DNA from: an uncultured Thiodictyon sp.
Lineage (GTDB): Bacteria > Pseudomonadota > Gammaproteobacteria > Chromatiales > Chromatiaceae
Direction: 5' to 3'
Assembly: GCF_903946935.1 (NCBI RefSeq)
Contig: NZ_CAJAXH010000015.1
Location: forward strand, 1-64,000
Length of the DNA: 64,000 bases
Numbering within the stretch: the first letter of the stretch is position 1; the number at the start of each line of letters is the position of its first letter. Of the stretch, positions 1 to 8,207 are shown piece after piece. A program made the translations under genes and the position numbers. Under the pieces are notes generated by a model that saw only the letters and a program-made list of their open reading frames with translations, was not told the origin of the DNA and searched no databases.

Positions 1-341
1 AGCATCAACTACTGTTATGCTCGGGAAGCGTCCTTGCTGCTGTATATCACAAATTCAGAATTTTTTCAGCCACATTTTCTATGCGTGGCAGATTGGTCGA
101 TGCTATGCGATTTTCTTGTTATTTTTCATAAATATAGCGTGTACTAGCTCGAGACGGGCCGCCGCCGGGCTAGGCTGCCGCGGGCCGCTAGTGTGCTAGG
201 CTGGATTAGGATACTAGTGTACTAGACTGAAATCGGTCCAGCCCCCACGCAACCCTTCCCGCCCATGGCTACCGCATCCCGCCGCCAAGACGCTACCCCG
301 TTGAACTGGGGAAGCCTCGAGGATCGCGGCCAGGCTCAACG

Positions 342-370
342 TTTCCCATCTGCGATCGGCAGATGGGAAA
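342..370. other. Perfect 11-bp stem-loop
   Basis: TTTCCCATCTG at 342-352 pairs exactly with CAGATGGGAAA at 360-370 around a 7-base loop. There is no U-tract on either side, so it is a poor intrinsic terminator. It could be an operator or an RNA structure; the sequence does not decide. Confidence 0.5.
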
Positions 371-421
371 GGAAACGGAAACATCCACGGGACGACCGTT
401 GAACCGGGTACGATGCGCTCC

Positions 422-439
422 TTTTTCGTTAACGAAAAA
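422..439. promoter_or_regulatory. 18-bp perfect palindrome, possible operator
   Basis: TTTTTCGTTAACGAAAAA is its own reverse complement. Symmetric AT-rich sites of this length are typical of dimeric repressor operators. No gene start lies immediately beside it, so the regulated gene is unknown and the regulatory role is inference only. Confidence 0.35.
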
Positions 440-580
440 TTTACATAAGCAGCATGCGGAATAAAGCTTAACTCTGGCTTGTTGCCAAATGCAAGAAGTT
501 TTTTTGATCGTGGCTGGGACGGGTTGCCATCGGGCTGGGGTGCCACCGTCGGCTGTCGGTGCGGCGGTCTTGATCATCCT

Positions 581-738
581 AGAAAAAGCGGCTGTCACGC
601 CAAGGCGCCAAGCTCGCCAAGGCTTTTCAGTGCGTTATCAGCGTTGCGCGAGTCGCCGGGAGGGTGATCTGGATCGTGGTTCTACCCGATCGTATTGCTT
701 GGCGAGCTTGGCGCCTTGGCGTGAGCAATTCCCGGGTC
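581..738 (+). repeat. Dispersed palindromic repeat family 1, copy 1
   Basis: The core is bounded by a 27-bp arm starting TCACGCCAAGGCGCC (595) and its exact inverted partner ending GCCTTGGCGTGA (724), with about 75 bases between. Similarity to the other copies (8208-8370, 23834-23990, 24592-24746) extends outward to AGAAAAAGCG on the left and GAGCAATTCCCGGG on the right. The interior closely matches copy 4. It encodes no protein. The shape is that of a non-autonomous inverted-repeat element. Confidence 0.85.
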
Positions 739-739
739 G

Positions 740-801
740 TTGGTCCGCGCAGCGGACCCTACGGGCGCGGCGCAAGCCGTAGGGTCCGCTGTGCGGACCA
801 A
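740..801. repeat. Imperfect palindromic repeat, family 5
   Basis: TTGGTCCGCGCAGCGGACC and its near-exact inverted copy ending GGACCAA flank CTACGGG/CCGTAG arms, giving one long hairpin of about 62 bases. It directly follows family 1 copy 1. Only one copy is seen in the window. It is REP-like, with no coding content. Confidence 0.65.
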
Positions 802-875
802 TCGCCTGGCCGAAACGATGATCAAGGCCGGAAAATCTGGCTTGTCTCTGGGCCGGTGTCACGCGCGGCCCCCGT

Positions 876-1880
876 TCAAGCCCGGCACAGTTCGTGGATC
901 GCGATCTCCGGCAGACAGTTGAGTCGGGCCGCGACCACTGAGCTGCCGCAGCCCACCGAGGTGTAGCCGTTCATGTCCCCTTGGGACCAAGGGCCGGCGG
1001 CGAGGCGGCGCGGGCAGCGCGCGTCCCAGGTGAGTGCGTAGCCGCCGGGCAGGCAGATCTGGCCGCCGTGGGTGTGACCGCAGAGCATGGCCGCAAAGCC
1101 TGCATGGGCCGCATGGCGGTAGACCTCCGGGGTGTGGGAGAGCAGGAGTGAGACGCCGTCTGCCGGGATGTTGGCGGCCGCCTGCTGGAGGTTGTGAACC
1201 CGATAGTAGTGTGCGTCGTCGATGCCGGCCAGGTACAGGTGCGCCCCGTCGCGCTCCAGCGCCACCGATTCGTTCAGCAGGACCCGGATCCCCAGGGCCT
1301 CCAGCCCCGGTACCATCCGGATGCTGTCGTGGTTGCCGAGTATGGCGTAAAGGGGGCCGTGCAACTCTCTGCAAATGGCGGTCATGCCCGCCAGGGCCGC
1401 CAGGTAGGGGCCATAGGTGCGGGCGCGGTAGTCCCCGGTGAAGACGCACAGGTCATAGTTGAGATCATGCACCCGTTCGGTGATGGCGGCCGTGATGCGT
1501 GGGTCCATGTCCGCGTGCAGGTCGCTCAGGTGCAGCAGGCGCAGGCCCTCGAATGGCTGCGGCAGGTCGCGCAGGGCCAGGCGGTGGTGGGTGATTCGGA
1601 TGGCGCTGGTGTTGCCTTGGGCGCGCTCATAGAGGCCCGCCAGCCGCAAGGACGTGCGGATGAATCCGTGGAACGAGTACCAGTTCTCCGGATAGAAAAA
1701 GTGCGCGCCCGGGCGGGAGAAGCAGAAGACCTCGTGGTCCTCTTCCAATCCCAGGCGTTGGCGCAGGTGGGTATGGCCAATGCGCTGGGCCAGCGCTTGC
1801 AGCTCGGGTGGGGTCTCTGCGTCGCTCGGCCCTGGGGGGCGTCGGGCACCATCTTGCGAAGTCGGGTCGATTCTGGCCAT
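876..1880 (-). CDS. Metallophosphoesterase, calcineurin-like
   Basis: This 334-residue protein carries the ordered metal-binding motifs of calcineurin-like phosphoesterases: DLH at 120-122, GDY at 149-151, GNHD at 182-185, SHT at 248-250 and GHTHGG at 268-273. Spacing fits the YkuE/YaeI-type family, whose members hydrolyse phosphoesters at a dinuclear metal centre. An N-terminal extension of about 110 residues precedes the catalytic domain. No signal peptide or membrane segment is evident. The gene points left and its upstream side faces a divergent small gene at 1995. The substrate cannot be told from sequence. Confidence 0.9.
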   Translation of the reverse strand: MARIDPTSQDGARRPPGPSDAETPPELQALAQRIGHTHLRQRLGLEEDHEVFCFSRPGAHFFYPENWYSFHGFIRTSLRLAGLYERAQGNTSAIRITHHRLALRDLPQPFEGLRLLHLSDLHADMDPRITAAITERVHDLNYDLCVFTGDYRARTYGPYLAALAGMTAICRELHGPLYAILGNHDSIRMVPGLEALGIRVLLNESVALERDGAHLYLAGIDDAHYYRVHNLQQAAANIPADGVSLLLSHTPEVYRHAAHAGFAAMLCGHTHGGQICLPGGYALTWDARCPRRLAAGPWSQGDMNGYTSVGCGSSVVAARLNCLPEIAIHELCRA

Positions 1881-1994
1881 GGGTCCTCAGGCGGCTTGAA
1901 CACTGAAGGTGGCGCCTCATGCAAGACCCAGGTCCGCGCGGATGACAGTTGGACGCGGGGTAGTCAGGGCGTCGGATGTTACTATAGACGGCCT

Positions 1995-2309
1995 ATGAAC
2001 ACTCTGTTTCCCCTCTTGATCCTGGCGCTGATTGGCTGGTTTTGGCTGGACAGCCTGCGGGTGCGCGAACGCGCGTTGCATCTGTGTCGCAGCGCCTGCG
2101 AGCGCCGTGACCTCCAGTTTCTCGACCAGGCCGTGGCCCTGCGGCGTTTGCGTCTGGCGTGGGGTCGCGAGGGCGTCCGGCTGCGTCGGGTCTACCGCTT
2201 CGATTTCAGCGAGGAGGGTCTGGGGCGGCGCAGCGGCTATCTGGTGATGCGCGGCATAGGCTTGGAAGAGTTGAGCTTCGGCCTGCCTGATAGTCCCGCA
2301 GACACCTAA
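1995..2309 (+). CDS. DUF3301-like small membrane-anchored protein
   Basis: This 104-residue protein begins with a hydrophobic anchor (residues 4-18, LFPLLILALIGWFWL), followed by an arginine-rich soluble region. The pattern of a short anchor and a tail with RVYRFDFS and GYLVM fits the DUF3301 family of gammaproteobacteria, which has no known function. The ATG at 1995 is chosen because it begins directly at the anchor; the frame is open far upstream but that part is antisense to the phosphoesterase. It converges with sspB, 13 bases away. Confidence 0.75.
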   Translation: MNTLFPLLILALIGWFWLDSLRVRERALHLCRSACERRDLQFLDQAVALRRLRLAWGREGVRLRRVYRFDFSEEGLGRRSGYLVMRGIGLEELSFGLPDSPADT

Positions 2310-2322
2310 CGAGGATGCCCCC

Positions 2323-2802
2323 CTATTTGACGATTTTCAACGTGGGGCCGCCACGTCCTTTCCCCTTGCCGGGGCCGGTGCCGTCGCCCTTGGGGCGTTC
2401 CGCCGCGCGCAGCGTGGGTACCGCGGTTGGGCCGGGGGGCGCATCGGCGGTGTCGGCGGCGACCGCCGGCTCGTCGGACGGGGGGAAGACCATCCCCTGA
2501 TGGTTCTCGCGGCTGAAGATGCCGAGGATGGCCTCGCTGGGGAACTCAAGGTTACGGGTCACGCCGCCGAAACGCGCGCTAAAGCGTACCCAATCGTTGT
2601 CCATGACCAGCCCATGGACGGCGCTGGGGGCGATATTGAGGACGATCTGACCGTCCTCGGCAAACTCCATCGGCACCCGGGTGCCCGGGTACTGTGTATC
2701 CACCAGGACGTGCGGAGTCATCCGGTTGTCCAGAATCCACTCGTAAATGGCGCGCACCAGATAGGGCTTGGTAGAGGTCATGAACCCGTCTTGGTTGTTC
2801 AT
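2323..2802 (-). CDS. sspB: ClpXP adaptor SspB
   Basis: SspB tethers ssrA-tagged and other substrates to the ClpXP protease. Residues 8-110 form the conserved substrate-binding domain (KPYLVRAIYEW, then HVLVD). A low-complexity linker rich in Pro, Ala and Gly follows, and the protein ends in LKIVK, matching the ClpX-docking tail LRVVK of E. coli SspB. The 159-residue length is typical. A GGAG site lies 6 bases before the ATG. It follows sspA by 21 bases, the usual sspAB operon order. Confidence 0.96.
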   Translation of the reverse strand: MNNQDGFMTSTKPYLVRAIYEWILDNRMTPHVLVDTQYPGTRVPMEFAEDGQIVLNIAPSAVHGLVMDNDWVRFSARFGGVTRNLEFPSEAILGIFSRENHQGMVFPPSDEPAVAADTADAPPGPTAVPTLRAAERPKGDGTGPGKGKGRGGPTLKIVK

Positions 2803-2823
2803 CCGCGACTCCGGGGGCGGCAG

Positions 2824-3444
2824 TTAGAGGTCAGCGACCAATTCCCGTTCGGCCTCGGTCAGGCTAGCGCGAAAGGCCTCCCAGGCGAAGATCCTGGTCA
2901 TATAGTTGCGCACTGCCTTGGCCTGTTCCGGTAACTCGATCCCGAGTGCGGGCAGGCGCCATAAGAGCGGCGCGACGCAGCAATCCACCAGCGAGAACTC
3001 GTCGCTCATGAAGAACGGGTGGGCGGCAAAGATCGGCGCCGAGGTGATCAGGCTCTCACGCAACGCTTTGCGTGCCTTGGTTTTTTCATCTGCGGTTCCG
3101 TTGAAGCCGCGGCCCATCAATTGATACCAGTCGTGCGTGATGCGGTACATGAAGAGCCGCGCATTGGCACGCGAGACCGGGTCGACCGGCAGCAGCGGCG
3201 GGTGCGGGAAGCGCTCGTCCAGATACTCCATGATGATGCGCGACTCATAGAGGCGCAGGTCGCGATCGACCAGGGTCGGCACGGTGCCGTAGGGGTTGGC
3301 GTCCATGACCTCGTCGGGGAGGTGCTTGGCGTCTACATCCACCACGTCCACCGCGATGCCTTTTTCGGCCAGGACCATCCGGACCCGATGGCAATAAGGA
3401 CAGAGGGGATCAGAGAATAGGGTCATTACAGCTCGTCTGCTCAC
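2824..3444 (-). CDS. sspA: Stringent starvation protein A, GST fold
   Basis: SspA is an RNA-polymerase-associated protein with a glutathione S-transferase fold. The N-terminal thioredoxin-like part has LFSDPLCPYCHRVR, and the linker has the SspA-typical PHPPLLPVDPVSRA. Length (206 residues) fits. Translation appears to start at a GTG: the first residues align with the N-terminus of E. coli SspA before MTLFS. An internal ATG at 3426 is the alternative. It is the first gene of the sspA-sspB pair, downstream of petABC on the same strand. Confidence 0.95.
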   Translation of the reverse strand: MSRRAVMTLFSDPLCPYCHRVRMVLAEKGIAVDVVDVDAKHLPDEVMDANPYGTVPTLVDRDLRLYESRIIMEYLDERFPHPPLLPVDPVSRANARLFMYRITHDWYQLMGRGFNGTADEKTKARKALRESLITSAPIFAAHPFFMSDEFSLVDCCVAPLLWRLPALGIELPEQAKAVRNYMTRIFAWEAFRASLTEAERELVADL

Positions 3445-3847
3445 GGGCGTCGCCGGCGTTCCATCATTCAGCGCCGAGGCGCGATCCGGCAGCGACCGAA
3501 GAACTTAAGGCGCCAACCCATCCAGGTTGCGCAGTGTGGTGTCGGCGGGTGGCTTGCCTCTGCGGCAGCCGCTGCCAAGGGTGACCCTGGCGTGGGCGAG
3601 GGGAGGGGGAATGCACGCGCCGTACTTAGAGCGGCAGTATACCGTGTCGGGCCGCGGCCCGAGGGCTTTTTACGGGGGGAACGGCGGGAGACGGCCCCCG
3701 GGAACCGGGGGCCGGGCGGGCAAAGTCCGCTAGCAGGCTGTCGGACTTAGTGATGCAACCGATTGAATGCAAAGAGTTTCCTCTTTTGCGCCAAAAAGTC
3801 GTTTTCCTGTTTAATCAATCGGTTACGCCATCAAGTCCGACAGGCTG
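3445..3847. other. Intergenic region between petC and sspA
   Basis: This roughly 400-base gap separates the petC stop from the sspA start on the same strand. It must hold the sspA promoter, but no confident -35/-10 pair was recognised. Its right third is an inverted-repeat element (3730-3851). A GC-rich stretch at 3640-3725 shows no coding signal. Confidence 0.5.
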
Positions 3848-3851
3848 CTAG
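3730..3851. repeat. MITE-like inverted-repeat element abutting petC
   Basis: Nineteen-base ends CTAGCAGGCTGTCGGACTT and AAGTCCGACAGGCTGCTAG are inverted with one mismatch. Inside, CAACCGATTGA and TCAATCGGTT form a second, inner inverted pair. The 122-bp unit has no ORF. Its right end supplies the petC stop codon (TAG, complement of 3848-3850), so the element lies exactly at the end of the gene and could also act as a transcript 3' hairpin. Confidence 0.75.
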
Positions 3852-4576
3852 TGGACGTCCTTCCAGTACTCTTTCTTCATCAGATAGGCGATGACGAAAA
3901 AGAAGCCGAGGAACACCAGCACATAGGCGCCGAGGCGCTTGCGCTCCTGTTGGATCGGTTCGCCGACATAGGCCAGGAAGGCGGTGATGTCACGAATCAT
4001 CGCATCGTACTGCGCCGGCGGCAGGCTGCCGGGCTTGATCGGCTTGACGCCCTCCGCCACCGGGGTCGAGCCCGCGTGGTGTGACATGACGGCCTCCTGA
4101 TCGCCCCCGAGGTCGCCCAAGACGTTGGGCATGGCCACGTTCGGGAACAGCACGTTGTTGACGCCGTAGGCCCGGGTCGGGTCGAGATAGAAGCTCTTGA
4201 GATAGGTGTAGATCCAGTCCGGGGTCCGCCAGCGGGCGACCAGGGTGAGATCGGGCGAGGCGACCCCAAACCACTTCTGGGCATCTGCATCGGTCATGGA
4301 CCGCTTGATCAGATCGCCCGGCTTGGCGTCGCCGACCAGGAAATACTTGCGCAGGTCGGTGTCGCTGATCCCGATGTCCGCAGCCATGCGGTTATAGCGC
4401 ATGTACTGGAGCGAATGGCAGCCCGAGCAATAGCTCATATAGTACTTGGCGCCCCGCTGCAGCGACGCCTGGTCGCGCAGGTCGATATTCGACTGTTGCA
4501 GTGCCGGCCCGCCGGTGTTGGCGAACCCCAGTACAGGCAGCAGCGCGAGGGCGGCGGTGGCTAACAGCTTTTTCAT
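3848..4576 (-). CDS. petC: Cytochrome c1 of the bc1 complex
   Basis: This is the haem-bearing subunit that passes electrons from the Rieske centre to soluble cytochrome c. The 242-residue precursor has a signal peptide (cleavage near GFA-NTG, about residue 19), haem motif CSGCH at 50-54, a likely Met ligand region at NVAMPNVL, and a C-terminal membrane helix (LGAYVLVFLGFFFVIAYL) followed by basic residues. The start overlaps the petB stop as ATGA. The stop codon lies inside the neighbouring inverted-repeat element. Confidence 0.97.
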   Translation of the reverse strand: MKKLLATAALALLPVLGFANTGGPALQQSNIDLRDQASLQRGAKYYMSYCSGCHSLQYMRYNRMAADIGISDTDLRKYFLVGDAKPGDLIKRSMTDADAQKWFGVASPDLTLVARWRTPDWIYTYLKSFYLDPTRAYGVNNVLFPNVAMPNVLGDLGGDQEAVMSHHAGSTPVAEGVKPIKPGSLPPAQYDAMIRDITAFLAYVGEPIQQERKRLGAYVLVFLGFFFVIAYLMKKEYWKDVH

Positions 4577-5826
4577 GCGGTGACCCTCTCCGGAACCGGC
4601 TTGACCTTGTCCAAACTGCTGTAGATCGGCATCAGCAGGAAGAACGCGAAATACAGAACGGTGAATATCTGCGACATGACGGTCGCCAGCGCACTCACGG
4701 GCATCATACCGAGATAGCCCAGCGCGACGAACGACACCGCGAAGATCCCCAAGGCGATCTTGGACAGCGTGCCCTTGTAACGGATGGACTTGACCGGGCT
4801 GCGATCCAGCCAGGGCAGCAGGAACATGATCAGGATCGAGGCGAACATCGCCGCTACACCGGGGAACTGCGAGTCATACATCGGCGGCACGGCGCGCAGG
4901 ATGGCGTAGAAGGGCGTGAAGTACCACACCGGCGCGATATGCAGCGGGGTCACCATCGGGTTGGCCGGCTGGAAGTTTGCGGCCTCCAGGAAGACGCCGA
5001 AAAAGGCCGGGCCGTAGAAGAGGATGATGCTGAAAACGATCAGGAAGCCCGCGACACCAACCGTGTCCTTCACTGAGTAATAGGGGTGGAAGGGGATGCC
5101 GTCGCTCGGTGCCTTGTCGCTCCAGCGGTTGCCTTTGGGTCCTTTCTTGATCTCGATGCCGTCGGGGTTGTTGGAGCCGACCGCGTGCAGGGCCACGATA
5201 TGGATGAAGACCAGGGCCGCCAGGATGAAGGGGACCACAAAGTGGAAGGCGTAGAAGCGGTTGAGGGTCACGTCGGAGATGACATAGTCGCCCCGCACCC
5301 AGGTGGAGATGTCAGGGCCATAGCCGGGGATGGCCGCGAACAGGTTCACGATGACCTGGGCGCCCCAGTAGGACATTTGCCCCCACGGCAGCAGGTAGCC
5401 GAAGAAGGCGCTGGCCATCATCGCCAGATAGATCACCACGCCGACGATCCACAACAGTTCCCGCGGCTTGCGGTAGGAGCCATAGAGTAGCGCCCGGAAC
5501 ATGTGGAGATAGACGACGATAAAGAAGGCGGAGGCGCCGGTGGAGTGCAGGTAGCGGATCAGCCAGCCCCATTCCACGTCACGCATGATGTACTCGACCG
5601 AGGCGAAGGCCTCTGCCGCCGAGGGCTTGTAGCTCATGGCCAGAAACAGCCCGGTCAGGATCTGCATGACCAGGACCAGGATGGCCAGTGAGCCGAAGTA
5701 GTACCAAAAATTGAAGTTCTTGGGGGCGTAATACTGGGCGAGATGCTCGTTCCAGACCTTGGTGGCCGGGAAGCGCTGGTCGATCCAGCCCATGAAACCG
5801 GTGGTGGTCGTCTCTTCGGCGCTCAT
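4573..5826 (-). CDS. petB: Cytochrome b of the bc1 complex
   Basis: This 417-residue polytopic membrane protein carries the two b haems and the quinol-oxidising and quinone-reducing sites. Haem-ligand histidines fall at 94 and 108 in one helix and 195 and 209 in another. The Qo-site motif reads PVWY rather than PEWY (in IAPVWYFTPFYA). Eight or more hydrophobic helices are visible. It starts with no gap after the petA stop and overlaps petC by 4 bases, so the three genes form one tight operon. Confidence 0.97.
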   Translation of the reverse strand: MSAEETTTTGFMGWIDQRFPATKVWNEHLAQYYAPKNFNFWYYFGSLAILVLVMQILTGLFLAMSYKPSAAEAFASVEYIMRDVEWGWLIRYLHSTGASAFFIVVYLHMFRALLYGSYRKPRELLWIVGVVIYLAMMASAFFGYLLPWGQMSYWGAQVIVNLFAAIPGYGPDISTWVRGDYVISDVTLNRFYAFHFVVPFILAALVFIHIVALHAVGSNNPDGIEIKKGPKGNRWSDKAPSDGIPFHPYYSVKDTVGVAGFLIVFSIILFYGPAFFGVFLEAANFQPANPMVTPLHIAPVWYFTPFYAILRAVPPMYDSQFPGVAAMFASILIMFLLPWLDRSPVKSIRYKGTLSKIALGIFAVSFVALGYLGMMPVSALATVMSQIFTVLYFAFFLLMPIYSSLDKVKPVPERVTA

Positions 5827-6420
5827 TTAGGCAGCTCCTTGATCCTGACCCACTAGAATGGTGGTGTCATTGAGGTACTTGTGGTTCGGGATCACCAGGT
5901 TGGTGGGTGCGGGCACGCCCTTGAACACCCGGCCCGCCAAGTCAAACCGGGAGCCGTGGCACGGACAAAAGAACCCGCCCTTCCAGTCCTTGCCGAGATC
6001 GTCCGGCGCCATTTCGGGGCGGAAGGTCGGCGAGCAGCCCAGGTGGGTGCAGATGCCGATCGCGACCCAGATCTCGGGCTTGATGGACCGCGTCGGATTC
6101 TTGCAGTACTCCGGCTGCTGGGGGACCAGCGAGTTCGGATCGGTCAGCCGCGGGTCCAGGGTTGGCAGGGCGGCCAGCATCTCAGGGGTACGCTTGACGA
6201 TCCAGATGGGTTTGCCGCGCCACTTGACGCGCAGCAGGGCGCCTGGCTCCAGCTTGCTGATATCGGCCTCGACCGGGGCGCCGGCGGCTCGTGCCTTCGC
6301 GCTCGGGTTCATTGATGCGATGAATGGAACGGCCACGAAGCCCGCGCCAACGGCGCCGACTGCTGTGGTCGCGGCGACGAGAACCCGTCGCCTGCTTTGA
6401 TTTACGCCTGGTGCGCTCAT
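5827..6420 (-). CDS. petA: Rieske iron-sulfur subunit of the bc1 complex
   Basis: This 197-residue subunit carries the 2Fe-2S cluster that accepts electrons from quinol. Cluster ligands are in CTHLGC (124-129) and CPCHGS (152-157), including the disulfide cysteines. The N-terminus has a twin-arginine-like signal anchor (SRRRVLVA followed by a hydrophobic stretch), consistent with Tat export and retention in the membrane. It is the first gene of petABC; petB follows directly. Confidence 0.97.
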   Translation of the reverse strand: MSAPGVNQSRRRVLVAATTAVGAVGAGFVAVPFIASMNPSAKARAAGAPVEADISKLEPGALLRVKWRGKPIWIVKRTPEMLAALPTLDPRLTDPNSLVPQQPEYCKNPTRSIKPEIWVAIGICTHLGCSPTFRPEMAPDDLGKDWKGGFFCPCHGSRFDLAGRVFKGVPAPTNLVIPNHKYLNDTTILVGQDQGAA

Positions 6421-6523
6421 TTCCGACTAACCCCCGGGTGGAGACAGGTGCTGCCGACTCTCCATAAGCCGACATCGCGCGTGTATGTAAGAATATGCGA
6501 AATCGCTGTAAAACCGACCGCAC

Positions 6524-6553
6524 ATTCTCCGTGATTCGGGCGCCGTAGGTCAA
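6524..6553 (-). promoter_or_regulatory. Possible petABC promoter
   Basis: On the minus strand TTGACC (complement of 6548-6553) is followed after 18 bases by GAGAAT (complement of 6524-6529). This resembles a sigma-70 promoter with a good -35 and a weak -10, about 100 bases before petA. It lies in the gap after the nif3-like gene, where a petABC promoter is expected. No other evidence supports it. Confidence 0.35.
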
Positions 6554-6644
6554 GGCAGAAACCTCAATAACTGCTCTTGCCCGCTGGTTGTTGTCCGGTG
6601 GGCATCCCGGGCGGCCGCGGTTGGGCCTGACCGACGGGGTCGGG

Positions 6645-7397
6645 TCAGGCTGGATTGTCGATTTCCACGTAACTGTGGTCCAGTGCGAACCGCTCCGCCA
6701 GGTGACGGCCCAGCGCCTGCACCCCATAGCGTTCGGTCGCGTGGTGGCCGGCGGCGAGATAACAGAGTCCGAGTTCCCGGGCGGTGTGGGTGGTCTGCTC
6801 GGAGATCTCGCCGCTGAGGTACGCATCGACCCCCAAGGCCGCGGCCGCCTCGAGATAGCCCTGGCCCCCACCTGTACACCAAGCGATGCGCTCCAGCGGG
6901 GTGTCCGAACCCGCCACCAGGGTTGGGGTACGCCCCAGCCGCGTGCCGACGTGCTGGGCCCACAGCGCGGGCGGGGTCGGCTCGCTCAGTCGCCCGGTCC
7001 ACAGCACCCCATTGGCGAGGCCGGTCGGTTGTGCGTCCAGGACCCCGAGTTGGGCGGCCAAGCGGGCGTTGTTGCCCAGCGTCAGGTGTGCATCCAGGGG
7101 CAGGTGGTAGGCGATCAGGCTCGCGCCGCCGCGGATCAGGGTGCGGACGCGCCGCCCCTTCAGTCCGGTGAGACAGGGGTTCTCGCCCTTCCAGAACCAC
7201 CCATGGTGGACCAGCAGGGCGTCGGCCTGAAGATCCAGTGCGGCCGTGATCAGGGCCAGGCTTGCGGTGACGCCGCTCACCAGCCGCCGGATGGGGCGCT
7301 CGCCCTCCACCTGGAGGCCGTTGGGGGCATAGTCGGCGAAATCGGCGGCGGCCAGTAGCTGGTCGCAGTAGGCGGTCAGGGCGTGTGGTTCGATCAT
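6645..7397 (-). CDS. Nif3-like dinuclear metal centre protein
   Basis: This 250-residue protein of the Nif3/YbgI family has the conserved metal-binding segments VHHG (about residues 63-66), HLPLDAH (about 98-104) and GHHATE near the C-terminus. Family members form hexameric rings with a two-metal site; some are annotated as GTP cyclohydrolase I type 2 homologues, but the reaction is not settled. The N-terminal NGLQVEG segment is also typical. It lies upstream of petABC on the same strand, with 224 bases between, so it is probably a separate unit. Confidence 0.9.
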   Translation of the reverse strand: MIEPHALTAYCDQLLAAADFADYAPNGLQVEGERPIRRLVSGVTASLALITAALDLQADALLVHHGWFWKGENPCLTGLKGRRVRTLIRGGASLIAYHLPLDAHLTLGNNARLAAQLGVLDAQPTGLANGVLWTGRLSEPTPPALWAQHVGTRLGRTPTLVAGSDTPLERIAWCTGGGQGYLEAAAALGVDAYLSGEISEQTTHTARELGLCYLAAGHHATERYGVQALGRHLAERFALDHSYVEIDNPA

Positions 7398-7583
7398 CCG
7401 AGCCTCTTAGTCGGTCAATTTCCCTGATCGCCGCGCGCTGGCCTTGAGTCCGCGCGGGATGGGACAATGTACTTTGTCAAGTTACGGGGGCGGGTGCGAT
7501 GTCGGTCCGCCCGAAGGTGCGAAATTCCGGCCTGCCGCCCTCCTGTTCGGAGGCGCTGTGCCTCCACGGGCCAAGGCCAACGT

Positions 7584-8198
7584 ATGCATAATCCAAAATC
7601 CCCAATCCTGTTGTTCGCCCTCGTGGGCGCCCTATTGAGCGGCGGCTGCGCCCTGGATCCCGCGATCGGCGAGGTCGCTCCCGAACCCTTGCAACTCGTG
7701 CCCGCCTCGTCCAGCGAGATCGACCTAGTCAAGAATACCCCGCCCGTGAAGCCGAACAAGGACCTTCGTTACCAACTTCCCCCGGCGGAGCACCGGGCCT
7801 TGACGATCTTTATCGGCTCCCAGAGCTTCGAGTATGTGGAGGGCGATCAGGTCTTCCTGAGCGGGCCGGTTTCCACCGGCACCAAGGAGCACCCGACGCC
7901 CACCGGCGACTTTCGCGTGTTGAGCAAAGATATCGATAAGCGATCGGGGAAATATACCAATTATTTCAACGACAATACGCCGATGCCTTACTCGTTGCAG
8001 TTCCATGGCCCGTATTTTGTCCATGAGGGCTGGGTCCCCACCCCCACCGTTCCGGATTCGCACGGCTGTATCCGCTTGCGCACCGAGGATGCCCGGTTGT
8101 TGTTCGACCGCATCCGGATCGGCGATCGCATCCTGGTCAAAGGGTCGGGGGCCGCCCGGCTCGCCAGCGTCTCGCCGAACCACCCCACGGTGTTCTAG
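7584..8198 (+). CDS. L,D-transpeptidase, probable lipoprotein
   Basis: A YkuD catalytic domain spans about residues 70-195 of this 204-residue protein, ending in the active-site motif SHGCIRL with the catalytic Cys at 162. Enzymes of this family form 3-3 peptidoglycan cross-links or attach proteins to the wall. From the ATG at 7584 the protein begins with a hydrophobic leader and LLSGGC, an imperfect lipobox with Cys22. The frame is open further upstream to 7467, but that extension would bury the leader. It converges with mutS across a repeat. Confidence 0.88.
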   Translation: MHNPKSPILLFALVGALLSGGCALDPAIGEVAPEPLQLVPASSSEIDLVKNTPPVKPNKDLRYQLPPAEHRALTIFIGSQSFEYVEGDQVFLSGPVSTGTKEHPTPTGDFRVLSKDIDKRSGKYTNYFNDNTPMPYSLQFHGPYFVHEGWVPTPTVPDSHGCIRLRTEDARLLFDRIRIGDRILVKGSGAARLASVSPNHPTVF

Positions 8199-8207
8199 TC
8201 CCCGCTC

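Larger units (their letters stand above)
1..875. other. Gene-poor leader region
   Basis: No convincing gene is seen in these 875 bases. The first 150 bases are AT-rich. Open frames on either strand lack recognisable domains and good ribosome-binding sites. The stretch holds a hairpin (342-370), an 18-bp palindrome (422-439) and two dispersed palindromic repeats (581-738 and 740-801), listed separately. It ends at the stop of a leftward metallophosphoesterase gene, so it is downstream DNA for that gene. Confidence 0.6.

Noticed and set aside
214-598. Two overlapping leftward frames in the leader region
   Set aside because: They lack start signals, overlap each other in different frames and match no domain; the hairpin and palindrome occupy the same bases.
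1194-1994. N-terminal extension of the DUF3301-like frame
   Set aside because: This part is antisense to the metallophosphoesterase, and the real start at 1995 begins directly at the membrane anchor.
3527-3733. Short rightward frame between sspA and petC
   Set aside because: Glycine/arginine-rich translation of GC-rich DNA, without a domain or ribosome-binding site.
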